Assembly (NCBI GenBank): GCA_020633675.1
Contig: JACKDE010000002.1
Coordinates: forward strand, 558,001 to 622,000
Length of the DNA: 64,000 bases
Reading direction: 5' to 3'
Origin: Deferribacteres bacterium
Lineage (GTDB): Bacteria > Zhuqueibacterota > Zhuqueibacteria > Zhuqueibacterales > Geothermadaptataceae
Shown: positions 18,732 through 26,836 of the stretch, piece after piece
Layout: the number at the start of each line of letters is the position of its first letter
How positions within the stretch are numbered: position 1 is the stretch's first letter
Translations under genes and position numbers: made by a program
The notes under the pieces: generated by a model
What the model saw: the letters and a program-made list of their open reading frames with translations, nothing else
Database searches by the model: none
Told to the model about the DNA's origin: nothing

Positions 18732-18782
18732 TCACCACGAAGACATAAATTTTTTCCTGGCGTCTTGGTGACTTCGTGGTGA
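18732..18782. repeat. Inverted repeat with TCACCACGAAG arms
   Basis: TCACCACGAAG (18732-18742) and its exact complement CTTCGTGGTGA (18772-18782) flank a 29-base AT-rich centre that itself holds GTCTTGGTGA, a near copy of the arm. It lies just downstream of the convergent zinc-ribbon gene. Confidence 0.65.
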
Positions 18783-18805
18783 AGTATTTCTTGCCTTTTC
18801 AGATC

Positions 18806-19000
18806 CTACTCGATGGTACAGCTCATATCTTCACCACAACACATGGGCGATTTGATTTTGCCATGGCCGTTGGGGCATTTTGAGATTTGCACTTTTGCGC
18901 CATTTTCCAGGGTCAAGGTGTCATTCACGAGCGGCGCATCACATTTTGCACAGGTTGCGTTCACAGACATGCCACATTTTTTACATTCATACGTTGCCAT
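18806..19000 (-). CDS. Small zinc-ribbon protein
   Basis: 64 residues from ATG 19000, chosen because AAGGAGATCC lies directly upstream; the open frame extends further but without a start signal. It has four cysteine groups: YECKKCGMS, ATCAKCDAPL, SKCPNGHGKI and PMCCGEDMSC. Two CxxC pairs near the N terminus form a rubredoxin-like knuckle; the C-terminal cysteines could form a second metal site. No enzyme domain is present, so a small metal-binding or regulatory protein is the best description. Confidence 0.8.
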   Translation of the reverse strand: MATYECKKCGMSVNATCAKCDAPLVNDTLTLENGAKVQISKCPNGHGKIKSPMCCGEDMSCTIE

Positions 19001-19129
19001 TGGATCTCCTTTGCTTTGCTGATAAAATGTTGAAGTTTGGGTGAGCTTTTTTCGCCCACAGAATATAGGGCAAATATAACGAATATCAATCAAAGATGTG
19101 ACAACTTTTAGGGTCAGATTTACTCATAA

Positions 19130-20461
19130 AAAATGTAACCGGTGTCAATCGGCCTTCGCCATCAGCATCTACATTATGCTGGTACCTTTTACATTGCTGA
19201 AAAATGGCAATCAGTTGCTTGTTGGCATTGACCAATGCTGCTCTTTTTCGATTTGCGCGACGATGTGGCGTTGGGTTTTATGCGAAAAATTGGATAGAGG
19301 GAGATGGTATCAACTTTTATAGCTTTTGTACTTCTATATTCTTGGCAATTGGTTGTTACCGATAGGCTGACGCGCTTGAAATAGGCGTTCTGAATTAGAA
19401 ATATGAATAAGATAAAACTCGACCAGAATTTTTGAGTCTTTAGTCATGTTGATCAAATCTCACATGAGCAAAAATGCTTTTCAAACTCAAACCACTTTTG
19501 CTTCAAGATACAGAAAACGGCGATAGATAAGCCTTGGCCATTTTCTGCCCAGAATATATCTTCATGAAAAAAGCTTAAATCATTCAGGGTTCAACATACT
19601 TTTTGAAATCTGCAACATTACATTCAACAAGACCTAAGAAGAATCACCTAAATAGGATATGTGCCGTCTAATTCGTCAATGCGGAATTTGATCAGTATTT
19701 TGGAACCTGATTTCACCGATCACAATTTTGACGAATCCCAATATCCGGGTCAATGTCAATTTGTGGTTGCAAGTCCCCAACGCCACTTGACAGTTCGGTC
19801 CACAGCTCCGGGCGTCAATTGCAGTGATTTTGAGCCGGATTTCAGCTAGTTGGCGACCAGGCTTTACGACTGCCATCGAGACTTTTTCTTCCTGTATGGA
19901 TAAGGGCGGAAGCGGGATTTTGATGAGTTTTAAACCTTTGTTAGTTAATTTGCCTTTAAAGTCCACCTGGCCATTGATTCATTTTGTCAACAAGTTCGTC
20001 TGTCAATACGCGACACAAACGGTATTGTGTCTGAAGCACTTTCAAATTGACTTTTGAATAAGATTTCCTTAAACTTGGTAAAAAGTTGAGCATAGACATC
20101 CATTTAAATAGTGATCTTTATCTGCCATCAAGCTGTTGGTGAAACCAATTACGCAATTCATCCGGGTCAATCCAATTTTGGTTTGCAGGCTTAACGAATT
20201 TTCTATTTCAAATCTCTTCCTGTAACAGGTTTCCTTCTCTTGTTATGGATTGACTTCTGCTTAGATTCCTTATTCATGGTTGATATAATATCAGGTATCA
20301 TTCAAGTGGTAGATGCATTTGCCCAATTAGACCATATGCACCCATAAATTCACAATATTGTCTTCATCTAATCTGATACTCCTTTTGGGAAATTTCCTTA
20401 ACGAATTGTGAATAAAGTATCTTGTACGTCCATTTATTCAATCACCAAGCTTTACTAATTC
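19130..20461 (-). pseudogene. hsdS: Decayed type I restriction specificity subunit gene (hsdS remnant)
   Basis: On the minus strand directly behind hsdM. Recognisable HsdS pieces appear in order but in different frames: ELVKLGD (20461-20441), typical of the start of the first target-recognition domain; IPLPPLSIQEEKV near 19900, then QPQIDIDPD and FVKI near 19750-19710, the central conserved repeat; and IVAQIEKEQ (about 19264-19235) followed one frame later by LVNANKQLIAIFQQ (about 19237-19195), the C-terminal conserved repeat. At least four frame changes and several stops separate them, so no intact subunit can be made. The longest surviving frame is 19676-19966 (96 codons). The central and C-terminal matches make the identification firm; exact ends are approximate. 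Confidence 0.85.
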
Positions 20462-20475
20462 AATTGTTGATAGCT

Positions 20476-21942
20476 TCAAATTGACTTGTACCTCTCCCCA
20501 CTCAAATTATAATCGCCATTCGCTGCGATTTTGGTTTTTAAAACCGCATGGGCGATTTGCGGGGATGGTTGGGACAACGCATGCGTTGTCCCAACGGCTA
20601 CGGCATGCGTTGCCCCTACCGTGGAGGCCGCAAAATCATGAATAATTTGGATGGCCTGTTCCAACTGGCTGCCTTTCACCGCTGTTCGCTGTGCGCCCAA
20701 ATTGTAGCCGTCATTGTCAATTTTCACAAACAGGATTTCGTCGCGTTGCTTGGCAAGGGCTTTGTCCATCAGCAAAATGGAGGTTTTGACACCGCTGTAC
20801 GGATTAAACACCCCGGCGGGTAAACTCACCACCGCATAGAGATAGTTCTCCACCAACATTTTTCGCAGCTCTTTATACGCCGTGCCGCTTTGGAAAATCA
20901 CCCCTTCGGGTACAATGATGCCGGCTTTGCCAGCGGGGTTGAGGTGCTCGGCAATATAATCCACAAACAGCACTTCCGAGCGGCTGCTGGCAATGGTAAA
21001 TTTTTTGTGTGGCCGGATGCCGCCTTTCGGACTCATAAAAGGCGGATTGGCCAGCACCACATCAAAATTTTCATTCCAGCGCTCTTCGCTGCTCAGGGTG
21101 TCGTATTCGTTGATATTCGGTTCGGGGAATTCATGCAGATACAAATTCACCAAACTCAGCCGCACCATGTCGGGCGAAATGTCATAGCCGGCAAAATTCC
21201 GAATCAGCTTTTTGCGGTCATCGGGAGTGAGTAATTCGCCATTTAAAGGGAATTTCTCATTTTCAGGCAATTTGTTGTATGCGTAAATATTTGTTGGGGC
21301 AGGGCTTGCCTTGTCCGTACTGCCTTCATTTGATGGTTTTCTGGAATATTTCAGCAGGATATGTTTATAGGCTGAAATCAGAAATCCCGCTGTGCCACAG
21401 GCCGGGTCGAGAATGGTGTCGCCTTTGTCGGGATCAACAATCGCCACCAAAAAATCAATGATGTGCCGGGGCGTTCGGAATTGCCCGGCATCTCCCTGCG
21501 AGCCCATGACCGAAAGCAGGTATTCGAAGGCATCCCCCAATTTTTCGCTGTGGCTGTATTCAAATTCGCCGATGGTTTTCAGAAACAGTTTGAGAGTTTC
21601 CGGGTCCCGGTAGGGCAGAAATGCGTTTTTGAATATATCCCTGAACAATCCCGGAATGTTGGGATTTCTCTCCATGCTCACGATGGCTTCCGCATACAGG
21701 GCAAGCATTTCGGCAGCCGTTACCTTGGTGTCGAACAGCTTGTCCCAGGCGTATTTCTGAAAATCGCCCGAAAAGAATTTGGCGGCGCCACCCAATTCAA
21801 TGGCTTCCTTGTCCATGTCATCCATGAATTTGTAAATCAGGCCAATGGTAATCTGCTCAATCTGGGCTTTCGGATCGGGCAGTTTACCGACCAAAATATC
21901 CCGGCAGTCGTCGATTCTTTTCTTGGTGGTGGTATCTAACAT
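20476..21942 (-). CDS. hsdM: Type I restriction-modification methyltransferase subunit HsdM
   Basis: 488 residues. N6-adenine methyltransferase signatures: SAM-binding DPACGTAGF at 179-187 and catalytic NPPF at 299-302 (VVLANPPFMSPKGG). The N-terminal helical HsdM domain and the LGDAFEYLLSVMGSQGDAGQFRTPRHI segment are typical. The protein ends NGDYNLSGERYKSI, the usual HsdM end. Residues about 440-460 are an unusual insert, ATHAV.VGTTHALSQPSP, encoded by a REP-like palindrome (20568-20595) and a half copy (20603-20620). HsdM normally needs HsdS for DNA recognition, and hsdS next to it is destroyed, so methylation is probably lost unless another HsdS is supplied in trans. Confidence 0.95.
   Translation of the reverse strand: MLDTTTKKRIDDCRDILVGKLPDPKAQIEQITIGLIYKFMDDMDKEAIELGGAAKFFSGDFQKYAWDKLFDTKVTAAEMLALYAEAIVSMERNPNIPGLFRDIFKNAFLPYRDPETLKLFLKTIGEFEYSHSEKLGDAFEYLLSVMGSQGDAGQFRTPRHIIDFLVAIVDPDKGDTILDPACGTAGFLISAYKHILLKYSRKPSNEGSTDKASPAPTNIYAYNKLPENEKFPLNGELLTPDDRKKLIRNFAGYDISPDMVRLSLVNLYLHEFPEPNINEYDTLSSEERWNENFDVVLANPPFMSPKGGIRPHKKFTIASSRSEVLFVDYIAEHLNPAGKAGIIVPEGVIFQSGTAYKELRKMLVENYLYAVVSLPAGVFNPYSGVKTSILLMDKALAKQRDEILFVKIDNDGYNLGAQRTAVKGSQLEQAIQIIHDFAASTVGATHAVAVGTTHALSQPSPQIAHAVLKTKIAANGDYNLSGERYKSI
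20568..20595. repeat. REP-like perfect palindrome inside hsdM
   Basis: 28-bp perfect palindrome; each arm is GTTGGGACAACGCA or its complement. A related half copy ending in TGCGTTGCCCCTACC lies at 20603-20620. It is in frame in hsdM and encodes GTTHALS. Its 22-bp core is identical to the palindrome inside the transposase gene at 22251-22278. Confidence 0.9.
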
Positions 21943-21972
21943 AGTTCAATGATTGCGCAGTGCGTTGCGTCT

Positions 21973-22614
21973 TTACCTTAAGATGTCCTGTGCCCAATTG
22001 GCGGGATTGTTTTTGATGTATTCTGAAATGCGAAGAAATGATTTTTCATCACGGATAATGTGGTCGTGAAAACGGGGTTGCCACGCAAATGGCAAATCCA
22101 ACCGATTGCAATGTTTTGTGACGGCAGATTTGTATGAACCGATCATGGATGAAATGGTGTTTTTTCCCTGATTTTGAAATCGATTTTGCCCAACGGTTTT
22201 TTCGCCTGTTGGTGGTTGGTCATTGGGTGGTGGGGGCGGGGCGTCGGGTGGTAGGGACAACGCATGCGTTGTCCCTACGTCATCCGTTGTCCCTACCGCA
22301 TGCCCTGTCCCTACAACGTCATCCCCTGTCCCGGCGTCATTTCCGTTCAATATTATCATTCCGTGTACGTGATTGGGCATTACCACAAATTCACCCAATT
22401 CAATGTTTTTTGCATGGTGTTTGATTTCGTGCCACAAAACGTGGGCAATGGCGCCTGCGGGGGTGAAACGCATTTTGCTGTTTTCAATTTCACCAAAATA
22501 ATGTTCTCTGTTTTTGGTGCAGATGGTTATAAAATAGGCGGCATCGCGACCGTAATCCCAATTTTGCAACCGGGCTGATTCGTTTCGGTATTTTCCTTTG
22601 AATTTTTCTGACAT
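21973..22614 (-). CDS. REP-associated tyrosine transposase (RAYT, IS200-like Y1 fold)
   Basis: 213 residues. The HUH nuclease motif is PNHVHG at residues 80-85 (His82, His84) and the nucleophile Tyr is in SMIGSYKSAVTK (Tyr161). YRNESARLQNWDY and AYFITICTKNREHYFG at the N terminus are typical of TnpA_REP proteins, which process REP hairpins as single-stranded DNA. Residues about 93-135 are an insert of six-residue repeats (GTGDDV, VGTGHA, VGTTDD, VGTTHA) and a proline run, encoded by REP-like DNA. Its ATG overlaps the hsdR stop by one base (TGATG), so it is translated from the hsdR transcript. hsdM starts 30 bases after its stop. No flanking terminal IS ends are seen. Confidence 0.88.
   Translation of the reverse strand: MSEKFKGKYRNESARLQNWDYGRDAAYFITICTKNREHYFGEIENSKMRFTPAGAIAHVLWHEIKHHAKNIELGEFVVMPNHVHGMIILNGNDAGTGDDVVGTGHAVGTTDDVGTTHALSLPPDAPPPPPNDQPPTGEKTVGQNRFQNQGKNTISSMIGSYKSAVTKHCNRLDLPFAWQPRFHDHIIRDEKSFLRISEYIKNNPANWAQDILR
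22251..22340. repeat. REP-like palindrome and degenerate array inside the RAYT gene
   Basis: 28-bp perfect palindrome at 22251-22278 with arm GTAGGGACAACGCA. It is followed by three diverged half copies carrying GTTGTCCCTAC, CCTGTCCCTAC and CCCTGTCCC. The array is read in frame in the transposase as repeats of six residues. Two unit lengths of 18 bases keep the frame. Confidence 0.88.
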
Positions 22615-25142
22615 CAGGCCGCAAATTTTTCAAGGGGTACATAATCTTGAATGTAATTTGGAATGACCTCCCGGTATTTCGGGGCAACGGCTTTAAATTG
22701 TAAAATAGTCAGCGTTGGGTTGGTTTGCAAGGCATGAAAATCTTTGGCGGAAATGATTTTCCGAATATCCTGGTCAACAATGTAGGCTTTGAAAAAGTAC
22801 TTCAGCGCCCGCAAATTCACATCTTCTTCAGGCGGGTAAATCGAAATAAACTTATCGAATTCCTCTTCCAATAATTCATCTTTCGATTTGAATTTTGGGA
22901 TGATGCCAAAAATCTTTTCGACGACTTCACGGATAGAAATTTTGCGGTCAATTCTGGCTGCTTTTCTCAGTTTTTCCAGGTTGAAGTATTCTTCGGGTTT
23001 ATCGAAAATCTCATGCTGAATATGGCTGACCACATGCTCCCAGTTACCGAGTTCGACATTTTTCTTGATGATATCGTCCATGATAATGCGGTCTTCAAAT
23101 TTATTGAACAACATGCGGTCAATCTTCATCCCACTATAACCGATTATTTGCTCATTTACGCTCAATAATGGGTCAGGACGATAACTGGTGTATTGATCAA
23201 GTTCAATTCCACCGCCCCCAACTTCACCGCGATCATTTTTCGGTTGAGGCAGTTTTAGCTTTTCGTCATAGTCAAACTTCTCTTCAAAATATTCGCAGTT
23301 GGCAAAGAAGTCGAAGAGTTTGAACACGTCCTTTTCATGCCGTTGCGTTTCTTCTTCGTTCAGTTCGTTTTTGTAGGTAAACTCAAAAGTGTTTTTACGT
23401 GTGCCTCTACCCTTAATCTGTACGAAATCCGCAGGACTAAAAATCGGCCGCATCATGCAGATGTTGAGCAAATCCGGGCAATCATACCCCGTGGTCATCA
23501 TGCCAACCGTAACGCAAACTCTTGTTTTACAGGATTTGTAGCCTTCCAACCAGGTGGTTTTTCCGTTCAAGTTGTTGTTGGTAAAATTAATGGTCATTTG
23601 CTGGGCATCACCCACCTGCGAAGTTACCTGGAGCGCAAAATCAGAATTGTATTTGCCGGGATAAAGCTGATCTGCAAACGCATTGAGCATTTCGGTCAGC
23701 TTACGGGCATGGTTTTGACTGACCGCAAAAATGATGGTTTTGCCAATTTCATTGGTGATGGGATCGCGCAATGCATTTTCTAAAAAGGTTTGACAGAAAA
23801 TGCTGTTGGTTTTTTCAGAGAAAAACTTTTTTTCAAAATCGCGGGAAACAAAGGTTTCTGTTTCTTCGCCTTCCTCGGTTGGCACAACCACGGCATACCC
23901 TTCATCAGAAAGCAATTGCGTGGTGATTTCCGTTCGTGCATCCAAAACCCTTGGATTGATCAGGAATCCGTCTTTTACACCATCCAATAATGAATATCTG
24001 TACGTGGGGTCGCCACCTTCACAACCGAACGTTGAGTATGTATCTCGCAGCATTCTGCGTTCAATTTCCCTCGGATCATTTTCTTTGACTTTTTCAGGAT
24101 CAACGCCTTTCAGATAATCTCTCGGTGTTGCTGTCAATCCTAATTTGTAGCCGTGGAAATATTCAAAAACCGCTCTTGCGTTCCCGGAAATTGAACGGTG
24201 CGACTCATCCGAAATAATCAAGTCAAAATCGGTTGGCGAAAAATTGTAGCGGTATTTGTCGTTGAACATCAGCGATTGAATGGTGGTAACCACAATGTCT
24301 GCCTTGTGCCAATCGCTTTTACGTTCTTTGTAAATAAATGTGCTGTAATCGGGTTTGAGATATTGCGTAAATGCTTTCGATGCCTGGTCTTCCAATTCCA
24401 AACGGTCAACCAAAAACAGAACTCTTCTTGCGTTTTGTGTTCTCAGGAACAAACGAATCACCGCAGCAGCAGTCAGCGTTTTTCCTGTTCCTGTCGCCAT
24501 TTCAAATAAAAAGCGGTCTTTGCCTTCAGCAACGGCCTTTTGTAAGTGCTGAATGGCACACAATTGATAATGGCGCAAAAACCGAAGCCCATTGGTCCAA
24601 ATGAAGTCTTTACTGGCTTCGATGCTTCCCTTCCATTCTGGATGCTCCGCATAGTCAGGCATTTGAATTGATGCGATATAGTCAATTTCAACTTGTTCAT
24701 TTGCCAATGCATTCCGGTCGGGGTTCCATTCTTTAATTGCCCCGATTTCAGAAGGTGAAGGAAACTTATAAATCGGTTTTGGATTTCCTTTGGTAACATC
24801 CCAAAAATAGTGGACGATTCCATTGGATAGAATCACATATTGTGCATCAACGGCCTTGGCATATTTTCTTGCTTGTTCCTTGGCAACAAGTGGGTGCAGG
24901 CTTTCCTTTTTTGCTTCTAAAACGCAAATCGGTTTATTGTTGCTGTCGACTAAAAGAAAGTCAAGTGAGCCATTTTTTGTTTTTTCATAGTCATTCCCCC
25001 AAGCGTCCATTTCCTTTTGGGTCATCCTGACATGGTTTTCAAGCAGAATGTTCGCTTTGCCTTCCTCATTGTCAAAGAATCTCCATCCCGCTTCTTCGAG
25101 CAGTTGGTTTATTTTGATTCTTGCATGAGCTTCATTTTTCAT
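22614..25142 (-). CDS. hsdR: Type I restriction endonuclease subunit HsdR
   Basis: 842 residues, EcoEI-like size. N-terminal PD-(D/E)xK nuclease: GSLDFLLVDSNNKPICVLEAKKE with Asp61, Glu76 and Lys78. SF2 translocase: Walker A MATGTGKTLTAAAVI (216-222), DESH box ISDESHRSISG (about 309-319), and motif VI region FVQIKGRGTRKN. A C-terminal EcoEI_R-type helical domain binds HsdM. It cuts unmodified DNA far from the recognition site after ATP-driven translocation. It is the first gene of the locus; the RAYT gene overlaps its stop. DNA here looks more AT-rich than the rest of the window, which suggests acquisition by transfer. Without HsdS the enzyme should be inactive. Confidence 0.95.
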   Translation of the reverse strand: MKNEAHARIKINQLLEEAGWRFFDNEEGKANILLENHVRMTQKEMDAWGNDYEKTKNGSLDFLLVDSNNKPICVLEAKKESLHPLVAKEQARKYAKAVDAQYVILSNGIVHYFWDVTKGNPKPIYKFPSPSEIGAIKEWNPDRNALANEQVEIDYIASIQMPDYAEHPEWKGSIEASKDFIWTNGLRFLRHYQLCAIQHLQKAVAEGKDRFLFEMATGTGKTLTAAAVIRLFLRTQNARRVLFLVDRLELEDQASKAFTQYLKPDYSTFIYKERKSDWHKADIVVTTIQSLMFNDKYRYNFSPTDFDLIISDESHRSISGNARAVFEYFHGYKLGLTATPRDYLKGVDPEKVKENDPREIERRMLRDTYSTFGCEGGDPTYRYSLLDGVKDGFLINPRVLDARTEITTQLLSDEGYAVVVPTEEGEETETFVSRDFEKKFFSEKTNSIFCQTFLENALRDPITNEIGKTIIFAVSQNHARKLTEMLNAFADQLYPGKYNSDFALQVTSQVGDAQQMTINFTNNNLNGKTTWLEGYKSCKTRVCVTVGMMTTGYDCPDLLNICMMRPIFSPADFVQIKGRGTRKNTFEFTYKNELNEEETQRHEKDVFKLFDFFANCEYFEEKFDYDEKLKLPQPKNDRGEVGGGGIELDQYTSYRPDPLLSVNEQIIGYSGMKIDRMLFNKFEDRIIMDDIIKKNVELGNWEHVVSHIQHEIFDKPEEYFNLEKLRKAARIDRKISIREVVEKIFGIIPKFKSKDELLEEEFDKFISIYPPEEDVNLRALKYFFKAYIVDQDIRKIISAKDFHALQTNPTLTILQFKAVAPKYREVIPNYIQDYVPLEKFAA

Positions 25143-25434
25143 TCTTCAAATCATCCAGTATTGTTGCGTGGCGCGAATATTCAAATAGACTGTTTGTGCG
25201 ATTGACCTTTTCAGTATAGCAAGCAAGATCCCGTTAAACGATATTGCGATATTAAATTTAACTATTGTTTGGTGGAGAATGAACTTTCAGAATAGAGATG
25301 CAGGGCTCCCCCCTGCGAGAATTAGGATTGTTGTAATCTATAGCGGAAATATTGCCATTTGCGAAAAAAGTGTCAAGCTAAAAGAAGTTACTGCAATGCC
25401 AAAATACCAACATCCTCTGTGTCATAGTCAGGTT

Positions 25435-26526
25435 TCAAATCTTCCAAAAGAGCTTGTGGCGGAACATGTACAAGATCGGCACGAAGCAGAGTGCCACGAA
25501 AAGTGTGACCCAAATGGTGGTGCTGATCACGGCATGCACACCGAGCGACTCCCCGAAAGCCATAAAGCGCGCATGCACAGACTGGCCCTGCAGCTCCAGA
25601 TCAAACAGCTTCTCCAGGGCAACATGCAAAACATAGGCAGCAATGGCGTTGGTGCCAAACACCATGCAGACATATGTACCTGTGCGAGCACCTTTAATAT
25701 CAGTGTACCACAGCAGCGTTGCCAGCGTCATGGCAGCCAGGCCGCCGGATACCAACACATAGGTGCTGGTCCAGATTTGCTTGATGAACGGGAAAAAGAA
25801 GCCCCAGCAATAGCCTGCCGCGAAGGTCAGAAAGCCAAACACAAACAGTCCCATCACCACCGAGGTCAGGTCATCTTTGCGCACGATGATCCGGCCGGCA
25901 AAAATCCCCAGCAGGCCGGAAACCACTGCCGGGTAATTGCTCAAAATCCCTTCCGGATCCCAGGTGCCGCGCCACAGCATGCCGGGCAGGAACTGATCGA
26001 ACCAGTTGATGATATTTTCGCCGCGCAACAGCGTGCCGGCGGCAAGGCCGGGTGCGGGCACAAAAAGAATAAATAGCCAGTAGCTGACCAGGATAAAGAC
26101 GCTGGAATAGATGAGCTGCCGGGGCGTCAAGTACAGCGCCATGAGCGCGCATGCGCCATACACCAGGGCAATGCGCTGTAGCACGCCCAGTACCCGCACG
26201 GCTGAGAATTCGGTGTAGAGCAGATTGACAAACAGCCCCAAAACAAAGAGAATGACTGTGCGCTTGATGATTTTTTGAATCAACGGCCTGCGATCGGAGG
26301 TTTGTGGATCAAAATTTTTCAATCCCAGGGCAATGGCAACGCCGACGATAAACAGAAAAAACGGAAAGACCAGATCGGCCAGAGTGATTCCCTCCCAATA
26401 GGCGTGGGACAATTGCCCGAAGGTGCCGGGACTGTTGACCACAATCATCCCGACAATGGTAAAACCACGGAACACATCCAGTGCAAACAGCCTCTGTTTT
26501 TTCGTCTCAACCGGCGTTGTTTTCAT
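25435..26526 (-). CDS. NagX/HGSNAT-like membrane acyltransferase (DUF5009 type)
   Basis: 363 residues with about ten membrane helices. Family signatures: LFALDVFRGFTIVGMIVVN near the N terminus, WEGITLADLVFPFFLFIVGVAIALG, RVLGVLQRIALVYGA and WDPEGILSNYPAVVSGLLGI. Relatives are the human lysosomal heparan-alpha-glucosaminide N-acetyltransferase and bacterial NagX, which are thought to acetylate amino sugars or transport related groups across the membrane. A sugar-acetylation role is inferred from family only. It is transcribed away from the hsd genes' start by the same strand, separated by 292 bases with no recognised gene. Confidence 0.88.
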   Translation of the reverse strand: MKTTPVETKKQRLFALDVFRGFTIVGMIVVNSPGTFGQLSHAYWEGITLADLVFPFFLFIVGVAIALGLKNFDPQTSDRRPLIQKIIKRTVILFVLGLFVNLLYTEFSAVRVLGVLQRIALVYGACALMALYLTPRQLIYSSVFILVSYWLFILFVPAPGLAAGTLLRGENIINWFDQFLPGMLWRGTWDPEGILSNYPAVVSGLLGIFAGRIIVRKDDLTSVVMGLFVFGFLTFAAGYCWGFFFPFIKQIWTSTYVLVSGGLAAMTLATLLWYTDIKGARTGTYVCMVFGTNAIAAYVLHVALEKLFDLELQGQSVHARFMAFGESLGVHAVISTTIWVTLFVALCFVPILYMFRHKLFWKI

Positions 26527-26836
26527 AGCGACTCGCTTTTTGGTTTGGGGAGCAGGATGGATTCGTTATCCGACACTCATGTCAAATATAGGCTCAAAAC
26601 GAGATTGTTCATCGCCTGGTGACGCAGAATGGCAAAAGGCGTATGACATACGTTTTTCAAGAGGACGGGCAGGGTACTGTCGAATATCGGCAAAATATCT
26701 TTGTTGAAGGTGAGAATGTCAAAAGAAAAAGGCCAGAGTGTTTCGCAGCACCTTGGCCTTGGTTTCGCCTGACAGCAATGTCTTGCCCAATGGCTGGAGA
26801 GGGCATGCTTCGACGCAAATATGGCCTCACGCAAAG
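26527..26836 (-). other. Intergenic region with a terminator
   Basis: 310 bases between the CFA-type methyltransferase and the NagX-like gene. It carries a minus-strand terminator (listed separately) and nothing else recognisable. Confidence 0.5.
26720..26759 (-). terminator. Probable terminator of the CFA-type methyltransferase gene
   Basis: On the minus strand AGGCCA...GTG/CAC...TGGCCT (26759-26730) folds into an interrupted stem followed by TTTTTCTTTTG. It lies about 80 bases past the stop at 26837. Confidence 0.55.

Larger units (their letters stand above)
18114..18805. other. Repeat-rich intergenic region
   Basis: 692 bases with no convincing gene. It contains three different inverted-repeat elements (18360-18419, 18561-18645, 18732-18782), listed separately. 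The open frame through 18127-18549 runs across a palindrome and has no ribosome site, so it is not taken as a gene. Confidence 0.6.

Noticed and set aside
22251..22340. Possible CRISPR-like short array
   Set aside because: The units are 18 bases, diverged, without unique spacers, and lie within a transposase frame; no cas gene is near.
25279..26076. Plus-strand frame of 265 codons opposite the NagX-like gene
   Set aside because: The minus-strand gene has clear family motifs; the plus frame is its antisense shadow.
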